Below, piece after piece: positions 25,894 to 38,522 of a DNA stretch of 64,000 bases. The notes beneath the pieces are model-generated. The model was not told the DNA's origin. It made no database searches and saw only the letters and a list, made by a program, of their open reading frames with translations. The DNA comes from an uncultured Sphingomonas sp. (GTDB lineage Bacteria > Pseudomonadota > Alphaproteobacteria > Sphingomonadales > Sphingomonadaceae). Position 1 is the stretch's first letter; each line of letters starts with the position of its first letter. The DNA is taken from the NCBI RefSeq assembly GCF_913776855.1, contig NZ_CAJYQD010000032.1:62001-126000 (forward strand), given 5' to 3'. A program made the position numbers and the translations under genes.

Positions 25894-26700
25894 ATGTCGA
25901 CGCGCACCGGCGCCACGCTTCTTGCCCGCCTCGGCTTCGCTGCGCGCGGTGTCGTCTATTGCATCGTCGGCTGGTTCGCGATCGACGCTGCGCTGCGTGG
26001 CGGCCGGGCGGGTGACAATCAGGGTGCGATCGCCAGCTTGGCCGACGAGCCGTTCGGCGAATGGGTGCTGGCGGCGATGGCCGCAGGGCTGGCCGGCTAT
26101 GCGCTGTGGCGGCTGACCGAGGCGATGTTCGACCCGGAAGCGCAGGCGAATGATGCCAAGGGCGCGTTCCGCCGCGCCGGCCACGCGGTCAGCGGCATCG
26201 CCCATGTCGTGCTGGCCTGGACCGCCGCCCGCTTGGCCGTCCGTAGCGCGCGGGCGACCGGGCGGATCGGTGGCGAGGATAGCGCGCACGACTGGACCGC
26301 GTGGATGCTCGACCAGCCGGGCGGCCGGCTGCTGGTGGCGCTGGTCGCGATCGGCTTGCTCGCCGCGGCGGCGCAACAGGCGAAAAAGGCGTGGACCGGC
26401 GAGTTCGCCCGCACCCTGTCGGGCGGCACACCGGTGCCCGATTATGTCTGTACGATGGGTCGCATCGGCTATGGCGCGCGGGCGGCGGTGTTCGCGGCGA
26501 TCGCGATCCTGTTCGTCGGCGCGGCCTGGGCGGCGGATGCCGACGAGGCCGGCGGCATGGCGAGCGGCTTCGCGCTGTTGCAGCGGCAGGCGGGCGGGCA
26601 ATTGCTGCTGACCGCGATCGGCATCGGCTTCGTCGCGTTCGGCGCGTTCAGCTTCGTCGAGGCGCGCTGGCGGCGGCTGCAGGTCCGGTTGCCGGCATGA
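25894..26700 (+). CDS. DUF1206 integral membrane protein
   Basis: 268 aa from ATG 25894. An ATG at 25861 would add 11 residues and cannot be excluded. Three repeats of a two-helix unit give six membrane helices. Each begins with an R-x-G(Y/F)-x-A-R-G-like motif (LARLGFAARGVVYCIVGWFA, FRRAGHAVSGIAHVVLAW, MGRIGYGARAAVFAAIAI), which defines DUF1206. Function unknown. Its stop overlaps the next start (ATGA). Confidence 0.85.
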   Translation: MSTRTGATLLARLGFAARGVVYCIVGWFAIDAALRGGRAGDNQGAIASLADEPFGEWVLAAMAAGLAGYALWRLTEAMFDPEAQANDAKGAFRRAGHAVSGIAHVVLAWTAARLAVRSARATGRIGGEDSAHDWTAWMLDQPGGRLLVALVAIGLLAAAAQQAKKAWTGEFARTLSGGTPVPDYVCTMGRIGYGARAAVFAAIAILFVGAAWAADADEAGGMASGFALLQRQAGGQLLLTAIGIGFVAFGAFSFVEARWRRLQVRLPA

Positions 26701-27064
26701 CCGACCGTGCGGCGCTGGAGGCGCGCTGGCTCGACCTGACCCGGCGCGCCTTGCCGGGCGTCGCTCGCGAGCGGGGCTGGCCGGTGGTGGCGGATCATTG
26801 TTTTCAGCGCATCCTGCTCGACCATGCGTTCGGCGGCACGTGGTACGATCATGTCGCCGGGCGTCCGGCCTATGCCCATGCTGATCCGGCCGCGCTGGCG
26901 CGGGCGGTGACGCTGGGCGAAGCGGCATTGGCGGGCGACGCCGATCTGGCCGCCCTCAATCGGCAATCGCTGATGTGGCGCGGCAAGGCCCCCTCGAAAC
27001 CGGCAGGCGGCACCCCCATCTCTCGCCCTAGCCAATCCAGAAGAACGAAGATAGAACGGACCGC

Positions 27065-27068
<4 letters not shown>
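26697..27068 (+). CDS. Conserved sphingomonad protein of unknown function (123 aa)
   Basis: The ATG overlaps the DUF1206 stop and its own stop overlaps the uvrA ATG (ATGA both times), so it is translationally coupled on both sides. The protein is globular and soluble. The motifs [20 protein letters not shown] and [15 protein letters not shown] contain conserved-looking His, Cys and Tyr residues. The tail after SLMWRGKAP is low complexity and basic. No enzyme family is recognised with confidence. Position before uvrA suggests only co-expression. Confidence 0.75.
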
Positions 27069-30021
<2,953 letters not shown>

Positions 30022-30025
<4 letters not shown>

Positions 30026-30591
30026 GCGTCTGGCGGCCTGAATTTGTCGCTGGTCTGGAACTGCTGGCCCGGATCAGTTCCGAGATGGCGCGACGGGGAT
30101 TCGACCGCCCCGTTCTGGTGGGCGGGGCGGCGGTCGAAATCTACTCTGGCGGTATCGTCGCTACCGGCGATTTCGATATCGTGGTCGCGCGCGACGATGT
30201 GCTCGAACAAATTTTTATCGAAGCCGGCTTTGAGCGCCCCCGTGGTGCGGGCGTCGCGACACGGGGCTGGGTTTATCGCGATTTGCGCCTCGGGTTCGAG
30301 ATCGTCGATACCGTCCTGCTCGACGGCGCCGCCGATGGAAATCGGGTGCGCGTTTTTTTCTTGTCGAGCGATGACGCTTTCGAAATCATTTCGGTAGAAG
30401 ACTTGATCGCGGATCGGATGGGCCAATATGCATCCGGAACCGCGCAGGAGATGTTGGAACAGGCTCGAACCCTGTTCGAGCTTTCATCCGATCTGGATAT
30501 GGATTATCTGGAAAAGCGGATACGCGAAGAAACATTGAACGAACATGGCATCGCAACCCTACGCTCCGGCCCCTCAGGTCATGTCGCTTGA
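30022..30591 (+). CDS. Nucleotidyltransferase-like protein (AbiEii/MNT-type fold)
   Basis: 189 aa, GTG start overlapping the uvrA stop. The region [18 protein letters not shown] followed by [12 protein letters not shown] has the G-G-x-A-x(n)-(S/T)-x-D-x-D plan of minimal nucleotidyltransferases and AbiEii-like toxins. [10 protein letters not shown], typical of the helix after the catalytic domain, is present. Serine of the GS motif is replaced (GG-A). GC content is visibly lower than in uvrA, with AAATTTTTATC and TTTTTTTC tracts, hinting at later acquisition. The next small ORF overlaps its 3' end. It could be half of a toxin-antitoxin pair. Confidence 0.7.
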
Positions 30592-30727
30592 AGCTTTCGG
30601 GCGCGATCTGACGCGCCGCCGCGCCGCGCTGGGCAATCCGGAACTTCCGCGCAATGCCGGCGACAACCGCACCGAGAGCAAGCGCGCACTGCTGGCGGCG
30701 ATCGAGGCGGCCGGCGGGCGCTGGTAA
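30581..30727 (+). CDS. Small basic protein overlapping the nucleotidyltransferase gene
   Basis: 48 aa from ATG 30581 (AGG five bases upstream, 11-bp overlap with the previous stop). An upstream in-frame ATG at 30545 would add 12 residues. The core RDLTRRRAALG...PRNAGDNRTESKRALLAAIE is very basic with one long C-terminal helix. Small proteins of this form are common in sphingomonads with no known role. Location suggests it works with the nucleotidyltransferase-like protein, possibly as a cognate small partner. Confidence 0.6.
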   Translation: MSLEAFGRDLTRRRAALGNPELPRNAGDNRTESKRALLAAIEAAGGRW

Positions 30728-30753
30728 TTCCGTCGCGGAACCGACGCCTCCCG

Positions 30754-30811
30754 TATAATTTCGGAACATCCATCGCGCCCCGGCATTCCCGCTTGATCGA
30801 ACTATCAAGCG
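30754..30811 (+). promoter_or_regulatory. TATAAT box and leader hairpin before the glycine-zipper lipoprotein gene
   Basis: A perfect TATAAT lies at 30754-30759. An 8-bp hairpin (CGCTTGAT / ATCAAGCG, 6-nt loop) spans 30790-30811, immediately followed by the ribosome site AAGGA and the ATG at 30825. The hairpin is close enough to the Shine-Dalgarno to influence translation or protect the 5' end. No good -35 box is seen. Confidence 0.4.
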
Positions 30812-30824
30812 AAGGACCTGTGAC

Positions 30825-31241
30825 ATGCGCGCGCTTACCCTCGGCCTCGTCGCCGCTGCTACCCTGGTTTCCGGATGCACCGATTATGGCATGGGCGGCC
30901 CGCGCTATGCCGATGCGGGCTATAGCCGCTACGACTGGGACCGGCCCGATCCCGCCTATAACGGCTATGACGCCGCGCGCTATTATCGGGACGATCGACG
31001 CTACCGCGAACGCCGCCTGTCGCGGAACGACCGGGTCTATGTCGGACAGGACGGTCGTTATTATTGCCGCCGGAACGACGGTACGACCGGCCTGATTGTC
31101 GGCGGCATCGCCGGTGGCGTGCTGGGCACGGCGCTGCGTCCGGGCGGTTCGGGCCTGCTGGGCGCGATCTTGGGCGGCGCAGCCGGTGCCGCAGGCGGTC
31201 AGGCGATCGATCGCAGCAACAGCGACGTCCGCTGCCGCTAA
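30825..31241 (+). CDS. Glycine-zipper 2TM lipoprotein
   Basis: 138 aa. The lipoprotein signal ends in TLVSGC. A Tyr/Arg/Asp-rich periplasmic stretch (RYYRDDRRYRERRL) leads to GRYYCRRNDGTTGLIVGGI and a double glycine zipper (GGIAGGVLG and LLGAILGGAAGAAGGQ), as in the 17-kDa surface antigen/RcnB-like 2TM family. These sit in the outer membrane, often under envelope-stress control. A strong terminator follows. Confidence 0.88.
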   Translation: MRALTLGLVAAATLVSGCTDYGMGGPRYADAGYSRYDWDRPDPAYNGYDAARYYRDDRRYRERRLSRNDRVYVGQDGRYYCRRNDGTTGLIVGGIAGGVLGTALRPGGSGLLGAILGGAAGAAGGQAIDRSNSDVRCR

Positions 31242-31268
31242 AGCCACCCGCCACGGCTGGAACGACGG

Positions 31269-31302
31269 ATCGGTCCGCCCCCTTGTACGAGGGCGGACCG
31301 AT
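31269..31302 (+). terminator. Strong hairpin after the glycine-zipper lipoprotein gene
   Basis: Perfect 12-bp stem ATCGGTCCGCCC / GGGCGGACCGAT with a 10-nt loop, 27 bp after the stop. No U tract follows. The next 126 bp up to cspA are leader-like and contain no gene. Confidence 0.6.
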
Positions 31303-31431
31303 ACCCATATCCGGCGCGCTACAGTCGCAAATCGATGGTGTCCTGCTTTGCGGCAAGTTCCTTCTTTCCCTGCTGCCTAAGGCACGGGTGACGGGCATCT
31401 CCGCCGCCCGCAACATCCGGAAGGAAGCATG

Positions 31432-31644
31432 ATGGCCACACTTGGCACCGTAAAATTCTTCAACATCGACAAGGGCTATGGCTTCATCGCCCCCGATAAT
31501 GGCGGCACCGACGCCTTCGTCCACATCTCGGCCGTCGAGCGCGCGGGCATGGTCACGCTGAACCAGAACCAGCGCGTCGGTTATGAACTGGAAGAAGACC
31601 GGCGCGGCCGGGTCAGCGCGGTCAACCTGACCGCCGCCGACTGA
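31432..31644 (+). CDS. cspA: Cold-shock protein (CspA family)
   Basis: 70 aa starting MATLGTVKFFNIDKGYGFIA; an ATG three bases earlier is equally possible. RNP-1-like KGYGFI and RNP-2-like DAFVHIS motifs of the OB-fold cold-shock domain are intact. It is an RNA chaperone that melts secondary structure. The ribosome site is AAGGAAG, and a perfect intrinsic terminator follows, so it is a single-gene unit. Confidence 0.96.
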   Translation: MATLGTVKFFNIDKGYGFIAPDNGGTDAFVHISAVERAGMVTLNQNQRVGYELEEDRRGRVSAVNLTAAD

Positions 31645-31652
31645 TTTCCAAG

Positions 31653-31683
31653 GGGCGGGTGGAGCATCTCCACCCGCCCTTTT
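31653..31683 (+). terminator. Intrinsic terminator of cspA
   Basis: 12-bp stem GGGCGGGTGGAG / CTCCACCCGCCC with a CAT loop followed by TTTT, 8 bp after the stop. The best canonical rho-independent terminator in the window. Confidence 0.9.
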
Positions 31684-31701
31684 GCTTGCAGGAGTGTTTT
31701 C

Positions 31702-31905
31702 TTGGCCGACACCGCCGAAGCCTATCGCGCCCGCGCCGCCGTGGAGCGCGCCAATGCCGAAGCCGCGACGCTGGACAATGTCCGCGATCGCTGCCGCCGC
31801 GCCGAACAGGCGTGGACCGAAATGGCCGACCGGGCCGAGCGCACTACCGAACAGCGCCTGATCCGCGAAGCAGCCACGATCCGGCGGAGCGAAGCCGTCG
31901 GTTGA
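31702..31905 (+). CDS. Small helical protein of unknown function (67 aa), TTG start
   Basis: The TTG at 31702 is chosen because AGGAG sits eight bases upstream, and the only other candidates lie inside the protein. The product (MADTAEAYRARAAVERANAE... to EAATIRRSEAVG) is nearly all charged alpha helix, rich in Ala, Arg and Glu, with regular spacing as in a short coiled coil. No signal peptide. Possibly a stress-related accessory protein. Function unknown. Confidence 0.6.
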   Translation: MADTAEAYRARAAVERANAEAATLDNVRDRCRRAEQAWTEMADRAERTTEQRLIREAATIRRSEAVG

Positions 31906-31954
31906 ACCTGTCCGCGCGCCGGTCGTTGGATCGGCGACAGCAAAAGGATCGACC

Positions 31955-32281
31955 ATGGCCAAGCACAAGAAACACAAGCCGAAATCGCGCACCGCCGGCG
32001 TATCGACGCTGCGTACGGTCGCGCTTGCCGCAACCGGCGTAGCGGTCGGATTGTTCGGCGTCCTGCTGGCCCGACGCAAACCGGGCGAGGGCCATGCCGC
32101 GCCCGACCTGGCACTGGGCAAGGCACGGCCCGGTCCGACCGATCGCGCACCTGAAGCCTTTCGCCCCGATCCGACTGCTCCGGTGGCCGCCGCCGACCGC
32201 GAATCGCTGCGCCCGGCAACGGGACCGGTACCGTCGATGGTCGAACCACGCGGCACCATGGCATCGCAGACCGGCGCCTGA
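31955..32281 (+). CDS. Small single-pass membrane protein with a lysine-rich start (108 aa)
   Basis: It begins MAKHKKHKPKSRTAG, followed by one membrane helix (LRTVALAATGVAVGLFGVLLA), the RRK stop-transfer and a Pro/Ala-rich tail of about 65 residues with PGPTDRAPEAF and PATGPVPS. By the positive-inside rule both ends carry positive charges near the membrane. Function unknown. It converges on the receptor gene. Confidence 0.65.
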   Translation: MAKHKKHKPKSRTAGVSTLRTVALAATGVAVGLFGVLLARRKPGEGHAAPDLALGKARPGPTDRAPEAFRPDPTAPVAAADRESLRPATGPVPSMVEPRGTMASQTGA

Positions 32282-32308
32282 CGGACGGAGCGGCTGCCCG
32301 CGCGTCGG

Positions 32309-34339
32309 TCAGCCGCCCAGCCGTACCCCGAACCACAGGGTGCGGGGGGTAGCGCGCTCCACCACGCCATCGCCGCCGATCGCGGTTTCGATCCGGGTGT
32401 CGGTGACATTCTCGGCCCGCGCCTCGAATGCCAGCCAGCGGGTTGCCGGAACGGTGGCGATCAAATCGAGTGTCGTGGCGGCGGACAGGCGGCGCAGATT
32501 GGCATCGTCCTCATACTGGCCCGCAACGTGGCGTAGCGTCGCCGAAGCCTGCCACCGGTCGCGCCGCCAGCCGATCGTCGCCGATCCATTATGCGCCGGG
32601 GTCTGCGCCGGACGCAGCCCGTCCAGCGCACCGCCATCGCGTACCCGTGCATCGGTATAGGCGTAGGACAGCCGCCCTTCGACCGCGCCCAGCCGACCCG
32701 ACGCGTCCAGCTCGATTCCTCGTACGCGAACATGATCGAGGTTCGCGCGTCGGCGATACACGCCCGCCGCCGATACGAAGCCGACACCCGGAAAATTGCC
32801 CGGCCCGTTGGCGACGGTCACATTGGCAATGGCATCGCGCAGATCGTTCGCGAACGCGGTCGCGGCAAACCGGAGGCCGGCGGCGGGGCGAAGATCCACC
32901 CCGGCCTCCCCGCCCCACAGGGTTTCCGGCGCGAGCGTGGCTTCGGCGGCAGTGGCATCGGCCCCGACGCGAAAGGGTCGGTACAGTTCGTTGAGCGTCG
33001 GCAAGCGCCACCCGCGATAGCCCGCCAGTCGCAGCGTCACCCGGTCCGCCGGCGTCCACGCCACCCCGCCGCGGCCGGTCGGCTGCCAGCCCTGTCGATC
33101 GACGAAGCGTTGGTCGGTCAGCGTCGCACCGGTCAGCGCCGCCTCCTGCAACCGGCCCTTGCCGATCGTCCAGCGATCGATCCGCCCCCCCGCGCTCAGC
33201 ACGACATCGCCGGTCGTGACGCTGGCATCGGCGAACAGGCCGGCGGTCGTGTTCCGCCCACCCGCGACCCGCCGCCGCGTCGGGTTGCCCGCGACATAGG
33301 TGTAAAGCTCCTGTGTCTCGCCAGTGACGACGCGGACATCGCCCCCCAGCCGCAGCGACAAAGCGCCGAGGGCCGGAGCGATCTCCGCCTGCCCCCCGAT
33401 GCCGGTCGCAGGCACATTATACTGGTCGAGGGTCAGCGCGGTCGACGCCCGCCCCGCCGCGATACTGGCGAACCGGCTGGCAAAGGCGCGGGTCTGCAGA
33501 TAGCCGAGCAGCGACCAGCCGAACGGCCCGCGCCCGACCAGCCGGACACTGGCGTCTGCGCCTTCGCTGCGATTGTCGGTGAAGTCGAGGCCGCGGTCGC
33601 GCCGGTCGGTGAACCCCGATATATTGGCCTGTAGTTCGGTGGCGGGGGCGACCTGCACCACCGCACGCGCCGCTGCACTGGCCTGCTCGAACGGTGCGGC
33701 GCGATCGGCGGGGCCGCGATCCCCGCGCACGATCGACACAAAGCCGTTGCCGCGCGCATAGGCGCCCGACAGAATGGCAAAGCCGCCGCTGCGCACCAGT
33801 GCGGCCGATCCGCGGGCGTCGAGCGAGGCGCGGCTGCCCCCGGCAATCGATGCCGCGAACGGGGGCAGGTCGCCCGGCCCGGCGCTATCGAGTTCGACCG
33901 TTCCGGCCAACGCCCCCGGTCCGGCCACGCCGCTACCGCCGCCGCGCGTCACCCGTATTCGACCGAGCCGGTCGGTCGCATAGGCCGGAAAGGCGACCCA
34001 GCCGCCGAACGGATCGGCCTGCGGCACGCCGTCGAGCAGCAGCAGCGCGCGGCTCGACGCGTTGCCGCCAAGGCCGCGCAGCGTGATCCCTTGCGACGTC
34101 GGATTGGCGCTGCGCGAATCGGAACGGCGAAATTGCTGGAGGCCGGCGACATCGCGCAGCACATTCTCCACCCGGCCGCTGGCCGATGCCAGAATACGGT
34201 CCCGGTCCAGCGTCACGATGTCATACACCCGGTCGCCCGGCGCATCGGCCAGCCCGCGCCCGGTCACGACGATCTCCGGCGCGTCCTGCGCCGTCGCCGC
34301 GCCCGGCCATGCGGCCAGCAACCATAGAAAACGCTTCAA
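32309..34339 (-). CDS. TonB-dependent outer-membrane receptor
   Basis: 676 aa from a TTG at 34339, chosen because it starts a good signal peptide (MKRFLWLLAAWPGAATAQ). An ATG further upstream would overlap sufA and hide the signal. The TonB box is DAPEIVVTGRG. The plug domain contains the GITLRGLGGNASSRALLLLDGVP region. The rest forms the 22-strand barrel. The last residues are RTLWFGVRLGG, so the terminal aromatic usual for barrel proteins is missing, though an aromatic pair occurs just before. Substrate is not evident; siderophore- or vitamin-like ligands are typical. Confidence 0.9.
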   Translation of the reverse strand: MKRFLWLLAAWPGAATAQDAPEIVVTGRGLADAPGDRVYDIVTLDRDRILASASGRVENVLRDVAGLQQFRRSDSRSANPTSQGITLRGLGGNASSRALLLLDGVPQADPFGGWVAFPAYATDRLGRIRVTRGGGSGVAGPGALAGTVELDSAGPGDLPPFAASIAGGSRASLDARGSAALVRSGGFAILSGAYARGNGFVSIVRGDRGPADRAAPFEQASAAARAVVQVAPATELQANISGFTDRRDRGLDFTDNRSEGADASVRLVGRGPFGWSLLGYLQTRAFASRFASIAAGRASTALTLDQYNVPATGIGGQAEIAPALGALSLRLGGDVRVVTGETQELYTYVAGNPTRRRVAGGRNTTAGLFADASVTTGDVVLSAGGRIDRWTIGKGRLQEAALTGATLTDQRFVDRQGWQPTGRGGVAWTPADRVTLRLAGYRGWRLPTLNELYRPFRVGADATAAEATLAPETLWGGEAGVDLRPAAGLRFAATAFANDLRDAIANVTVANGPGNFPGVGFVSAAGVYRRRANLDHVRVRGIELDASGRLGAVEGRLSYAYTDARVRDGGALDGLRPAQTPAHNGSATIGWRRDRWQASATLRHVAGQYEDDANLRRLSAATTLDLIATVPATRWLAFEARAENVTDTRIETAIGGDGVVERATPRTLWFGVRLGG

Positions 34340-34361
34340 CCCTGCCCCCGACTTGGGACGA

Positions 34362-34709
34362 TCAGACCGTGAAGCTCTCCCCGCATCCGCACGCGCCCTT
34401 GGCATTCGGATTGGCGAAGACGAAGCCCGCGGTGAAATCGTCCTCGACCCAGTCCATCGTCGAACCGATCAGGTACAGGATCGATCCGCCATCGACGAAG
34501 AAGGTACCGCCCGGCGTTTCGATCCGTTCGTCCATCGCATTCGCCGCGGTGACGTAATCGACCGAATAGGCAAGGCCCGAACAGCCACGGCGCGGCGTCG
34601 ACAGCTTGACACCGATCGCATCCGCCGGCGCCTTCGCCATCAGGTCGGCGACGCGCCGTTCGGCATTGGCGGTCAGGATGATCGCGGCGGGACGAACGCG
34701 CGTGGCCAT
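34362..34709 (-). CDS. sufA: Iron-sulfur assembly A-type carrier
   Basis: 115 aa. It has the HesB/IscA fold with its three cysteines in GCSGLAY and CGCGESF. It accepts clusters from SufBCD and passes them to target enzymes. The ATG (34709) overlaps the sufT stop by one base. It is the last gene of the suf operon. Confidence 0.93.
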   Translation of the reverse strand: MATRVRPAAIILTANAERRVADLMAKAPADAIGVKLSTPRRGCSGLAYSVDYVTAANAMDERIETPGGTFFVDGGSILYLIGSTMDWVEDDFTAGFVFANPNAKGACGCGESFTV

Positions 34710-35167
34710 TACAGCATCCCCAGTTCGAGCTTGGCGTCGTCCGACATCTTTTGCGGGTCCCATGGCGGGTCCCAGACAAGGTTGACGTCAGCGGTAGAGA
34801 CGCCCGGCACAGCCGACACGCGCAGTTCGACCTCGGCCGGCATCGATTCCGCAACCGGGCAATGCGGCGTGGTCAGCGTCATCGTCACCGCGACATGGCC
34901 GTTGTCGGCCACGTCGACACCGTAGATCAGGCCGAGATCATAGATGTTGACCGGGATTTCGGGATCGAAGATTTCCTTCAGCGCGGCGATCACCGCTTCG
35001 TACACATCGCCGCCCGGTTCGCCTGTCGAAACCGGCACCGGCTTCTGCGCCAGGAAATCGCCCAGATAGTCGCGCTGGCGCGGTGCGTCGGCATCGGTCA
35101 CCCGTGCGCGCGGCGGCGGGGTCACCGCGTCGACTTCCTCGACCTCAAAGCTGCGTTCGTCGTTCAT
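34709..35167 (-). CDS. sufT: SUF system protein SufT (DUF59/MIP18 family)
   Basis: 152 aa. After an N-terminal extension with PPPRARVTDADAPRQRDYLG the MIP18 domain shows EIFDPEIPVNIYDLGLIYGV and VWDPPWDPQKMSDDAK, both family hallmarks. SufT helps Fe-S cluster maturation, mostly under high demand. It sits between sufS and sufA with overlapping starts and stops. Confidence 0.92.
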   Translation of the reverse strand: MNDERSFEVEEVDAVTPPPRARVTDADAPRQRDYLGDFLAQKPVPVSTGEPGGDVYEAVIAALKEIFDPEIPVNIYDLGLIYGVDVADNGHVAVTMTLTTPHCPVAESMPAEVELRVSAVPGVSTADVNLVWDPPWDPQKMSDDAKLELGML

Positions 35168-36387
35168 CCGAAAATCCTGCTCACCCGTTCCAGTCCGCGC
35201 ACCAGCGCATCGACATCGGCCGGTCCGTTATATACGCCGAAGCTCGCCCGCGCGGTGGCGGGGACGCCCAGCACGTCCATCAGCGGCTGTGCGCAATGAT
35301 GGCCGGCACGGATCGCGACGCGTTCCTCGTCCAAGATGGTGCCGACATCATGCGGATGCACCCCCTCTACGACGAAACTGACGATTCCGGCGGAGTCGTC
35401 GGGTCCGAGCAGCCGGACGGAGTTGATCCGGCCCAGCGCCTCGCGCGTGGTGATCACCAGCGCGGCTTCGTGCGCGTGGATCGCGTCCAGCCCGATGCTG
35501 TCCACATAATCGATCGCAGCGTGCAGGCCGAGCGCGCCGACGATATGCGGCGTTCCCGCTTCGAACCGCGCCGGCGGCGGGGCATAGGTGGTGCGTTCGA
35601 ACGTCACCCGGTCGATCATGGCGCCGCCGCCCTGCACCGGATGCATCGCGTCGAGCAGGTCCGGTCGCCCCCACAGGACGCCGATCCCGGTCGGGCCGTA
35701 CAGCTTGTGTCCGGAAAGCACGTAGAAATCGCAGTCGAGCGCCGCGACGTCCACACGCACGCGCGGCACCGCCTGGCACCCGTCGAGCAACAGCTTCGCC
35801 CCGACCGAATGGGCGATGTCCGCCGCGCGGCGGCCGTCCAGGACCGATCCCAGCACGTTCGACACATGCGCCAGCGCGACCAGCTTATGCTCGGGCCGGA
35901 TTATCGCCGCCATCGCATCGAGGTCGATGCGGCCGTCCTCAGTCAGCGGCACGACATCGATCGCCGCCCCGATCCGCTCGGCAATCAACTGCCACGGCAC
36001 GATGTTCGAATGGTGTTCGAGCATCGACAGCAGGATACGGTCGCCAGCCTTCAGGTGACGCTCGGCCCACCCTTGCGCGACCAGGTTGATCCCCTCGGTC
36101 GCGCCGCGCACGAACACGCATTCTTCCGGAGCGCCGGCACCGATGAACGACGCGACCCGACGACGTGCCGCTTCATAGGCGAGCGTCATGTCGGCCGAAC
36201 GCTGATACACGCCGCGATGCACCGTGGCGTAGGTCGTGTCATAGGCGCGGGTGATCGCGTCGATCACCGCCTGCGGCTTTTGCGAGGTCGCGGCGGTGTC
36301 GAGATACGACCAGCCGGCGGGGATCGCCGGGAAGTCGCTGACGCGGTCAAGGGGGGTGGTGTTGGTCAAAGCGCCGCTTCCAGCCAT
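35164..36387 (-). CDS. sufS: Cysteine desulfurase SufS
   Basis: 407 aa, PLP enzyme. The lysine that binds PLP is in VLSGHKLYGPTG, and the persulfide cysteine is in IRAGHHCAQPLM. It extracts sulfur from cysteine for SufB. The ATG 36387 overlaps sufD by 22 bp. A TTG at 36369 (TTGA junction) is the alternative start. No sufE gene is present in the operon. Confidence 0.95.
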   Translation of the reverse strand: MAGSGALTNTTPLDRVSDFPAIPAGWSYLDTAATSQKPQAVIDAITRAYDTTYATVHRGVYQRSADMTLAYEAARRRVASFIGAGAPEECVFVRGATEGINLVAQGWAERHLKAGDRILLSMLEHHSNIVPWQLIAERIGAAIDVVPLTEDGRIDLDAMAAIIRPEHKLVALAHVSNVLGSVLDGRRAADIAHSVGAKLLLDGCQAVPRVRVDVAALDCDFYVLSGHKLYGPTGIGVLWGRPDLLDAMHPVQGGGAMIDRVTFERTTYAPPPARFEAGTPHIVGALGLHAAIDYVDSIGLDAIHAHEAALVITTREALGRINSVRLLGPDDSAGIVSFVVEGVHPHDVGTILDEERVAIRAGHHCAQPLMDVLGVPATARASFGVYNGPADVDALVRGLERVSRIFG

Positions 36388-37441
36388 GCATCGGCATCGG
36401 CGGCGAACGCTTCGCGCACCGTCTCGTCCCCGATCCGGTCGAGCGCGTCCGCGACGAAGGCCGTGGTCAGCAGCGCCTTGGCCCGCGCCTCAGTCACACC
36501 GCGGCTGCGCAGGTAGAACAGCGCCTTCGCGTCGAGTTCACCGACCGTCGCGCCATGCGCGCACTTCACGTCGTCGGCAAAGATTTCGAGTTCGGGCTTC
36601 AGGTTGACCGTCGCCGTCCGTTGCAACAGCAGGCCGCGCAGCGACTGTTCGCCATCGGTCTTCTGCGCACCACGCGCCACTTCGACGCGGGCGGCAAGGC
36701 TGGCCTGGCTCCGATCGGCGGCGACCGCGCGCCACGTCTGGCGGCTCGATCCGTTGAGCGCGGCGTGGCGGACGGCGACGGCACATTCCTGCCGCTGGTC
36801 CTCGCGGGTCAGCAGCGCGCCGCCATAGTCAACGAACGCGCTATCGCCATCGAGCGTCAGCTGCGCGTCGATCCGGCTACCCATGCCGCCGGCCCCCAGG
36901 AATAGCGACACGAGGCTCGCACCCTCGCCCACCACCGCTTCGTCGCGGATCGATACGAAGCCGTCCGACTGGAGCAGGCGGACGCTGCGCATCAGCCGCG
37001 CACCGCGTTCGAGATCGATCTGCGTCAGGCGGTTGGTCCAGCCGGTGCCGACATAGGTTTCGACCACCGACGCGACGGCATCCTCGTCCAGCGTCAACCG
37101 GGCGGGAACGTGGTTCTCGGCACCGGTCGCGACATGAACGATCTGTACGGTGTCCGCGATCTCGGTCGCCGACAGGTCGATGGACCAGCCCGCCGCACCC
37201 GATGCCTGCACGCCCAGCGGATGTGCGGTATCGAGCGTCAGCGGCGACAGCGCGACATGACCCGGCGTGCTGCGATCGGCGGCATAGACACCGTCGACGA
37301 ACAGGATGCGCGGGCCGGCAATGTCGAGCCAGTAGCCGTCGGCATTCGCCGCTTCACCACGGGCGGATGCAGCCGCGCCGGTCAGTGCGGCAAGGTCCGT
37401 CCAGCGGAACGCCTCGTCACGGTTGGAGGGGAGCGTCGCCA

Positions 37442-37442
<1 letters not shown>
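36366..37442 (-). CDS. sufD: Fe-S assembly protein SufD
   Basis: 358 aa, a SufBD-fold protein with no catalytic motif of its own. The conserved C-terminal region includes CAHGATVGELDAKALFYLRSRG, with the metal-binding Cys/His seen in SufD. It forms the SufBC2D scaffold. Overlaps sufC by one base at its start. Confidence 0.94.
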
Positions 37443-38185
<743 letters not shown>

Positions 38186-38225
38186 GTTCCGTCCTGTTCG
38201 TGCGACCGCGGCCGCAAATCTCGTA

Positions 38226-38522
38226 TTACGGCGTCTCGCCCGCGACCGGTTCGGTGCCGAACTCGGCCTCGGCGGCGTCCGGGTTGGTCAGCACCGCCTT
38301 CATCGACGCGTCGATCTTGTCGAGCATCGCCGCATGGGCCTTCGCCACCTTCGCCCGCACCGGCGCGCAAGCCTTGGCCGCGTCATCGAAGATCGCAACC
38401 CGCGCCGCCGCCTCAGTCGGCGGCTTTTCCATGCGCGGATCGGTGTTGATCCGTTCCGACAGACAATCGGCATAGGGCGCGGTAGGTGCAACTGCCTGCA
38501 AGGCGAGCAGCAGCGCGATCAT
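38226..38522 (-). CDS. Small exported protein inside the suf operon (98 aa)
   Basis: The signal peptide [18 protein letters not shown] is followed by two cysteines (ADCLSERI and KACAPVRAKV) and a helical C-terminal half ending in an acidic tail (DAAEAEFGTEPV). The ATG overlaps the stop of the upstream four-cysteine ORF. Secreted proteins have no obvious place in cytosolic Fe-S assembly. It may simply share the promoter, or report envelope redox or iron status. No family is recognised. Confidence 0.7.
   Translation of the reverse strand: MIALLLALQAVAPTAPYADCLSERINTDPRMEKPPTEAAARVAIFDDAAKACAPVRAKVAKAHAAMLDKIDASMKAVLTNPDAAEAEFGTEPVAGETP

Noticed and set aside
30737..30780. EcfG-type general stress promoter (GGAAC) before the glycine-zipper lipoprotein
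   Set aside because: GGAAC occurs twice, but neither copy has CGTT at 16-17 bp. The TATAAT box is the better candidate.
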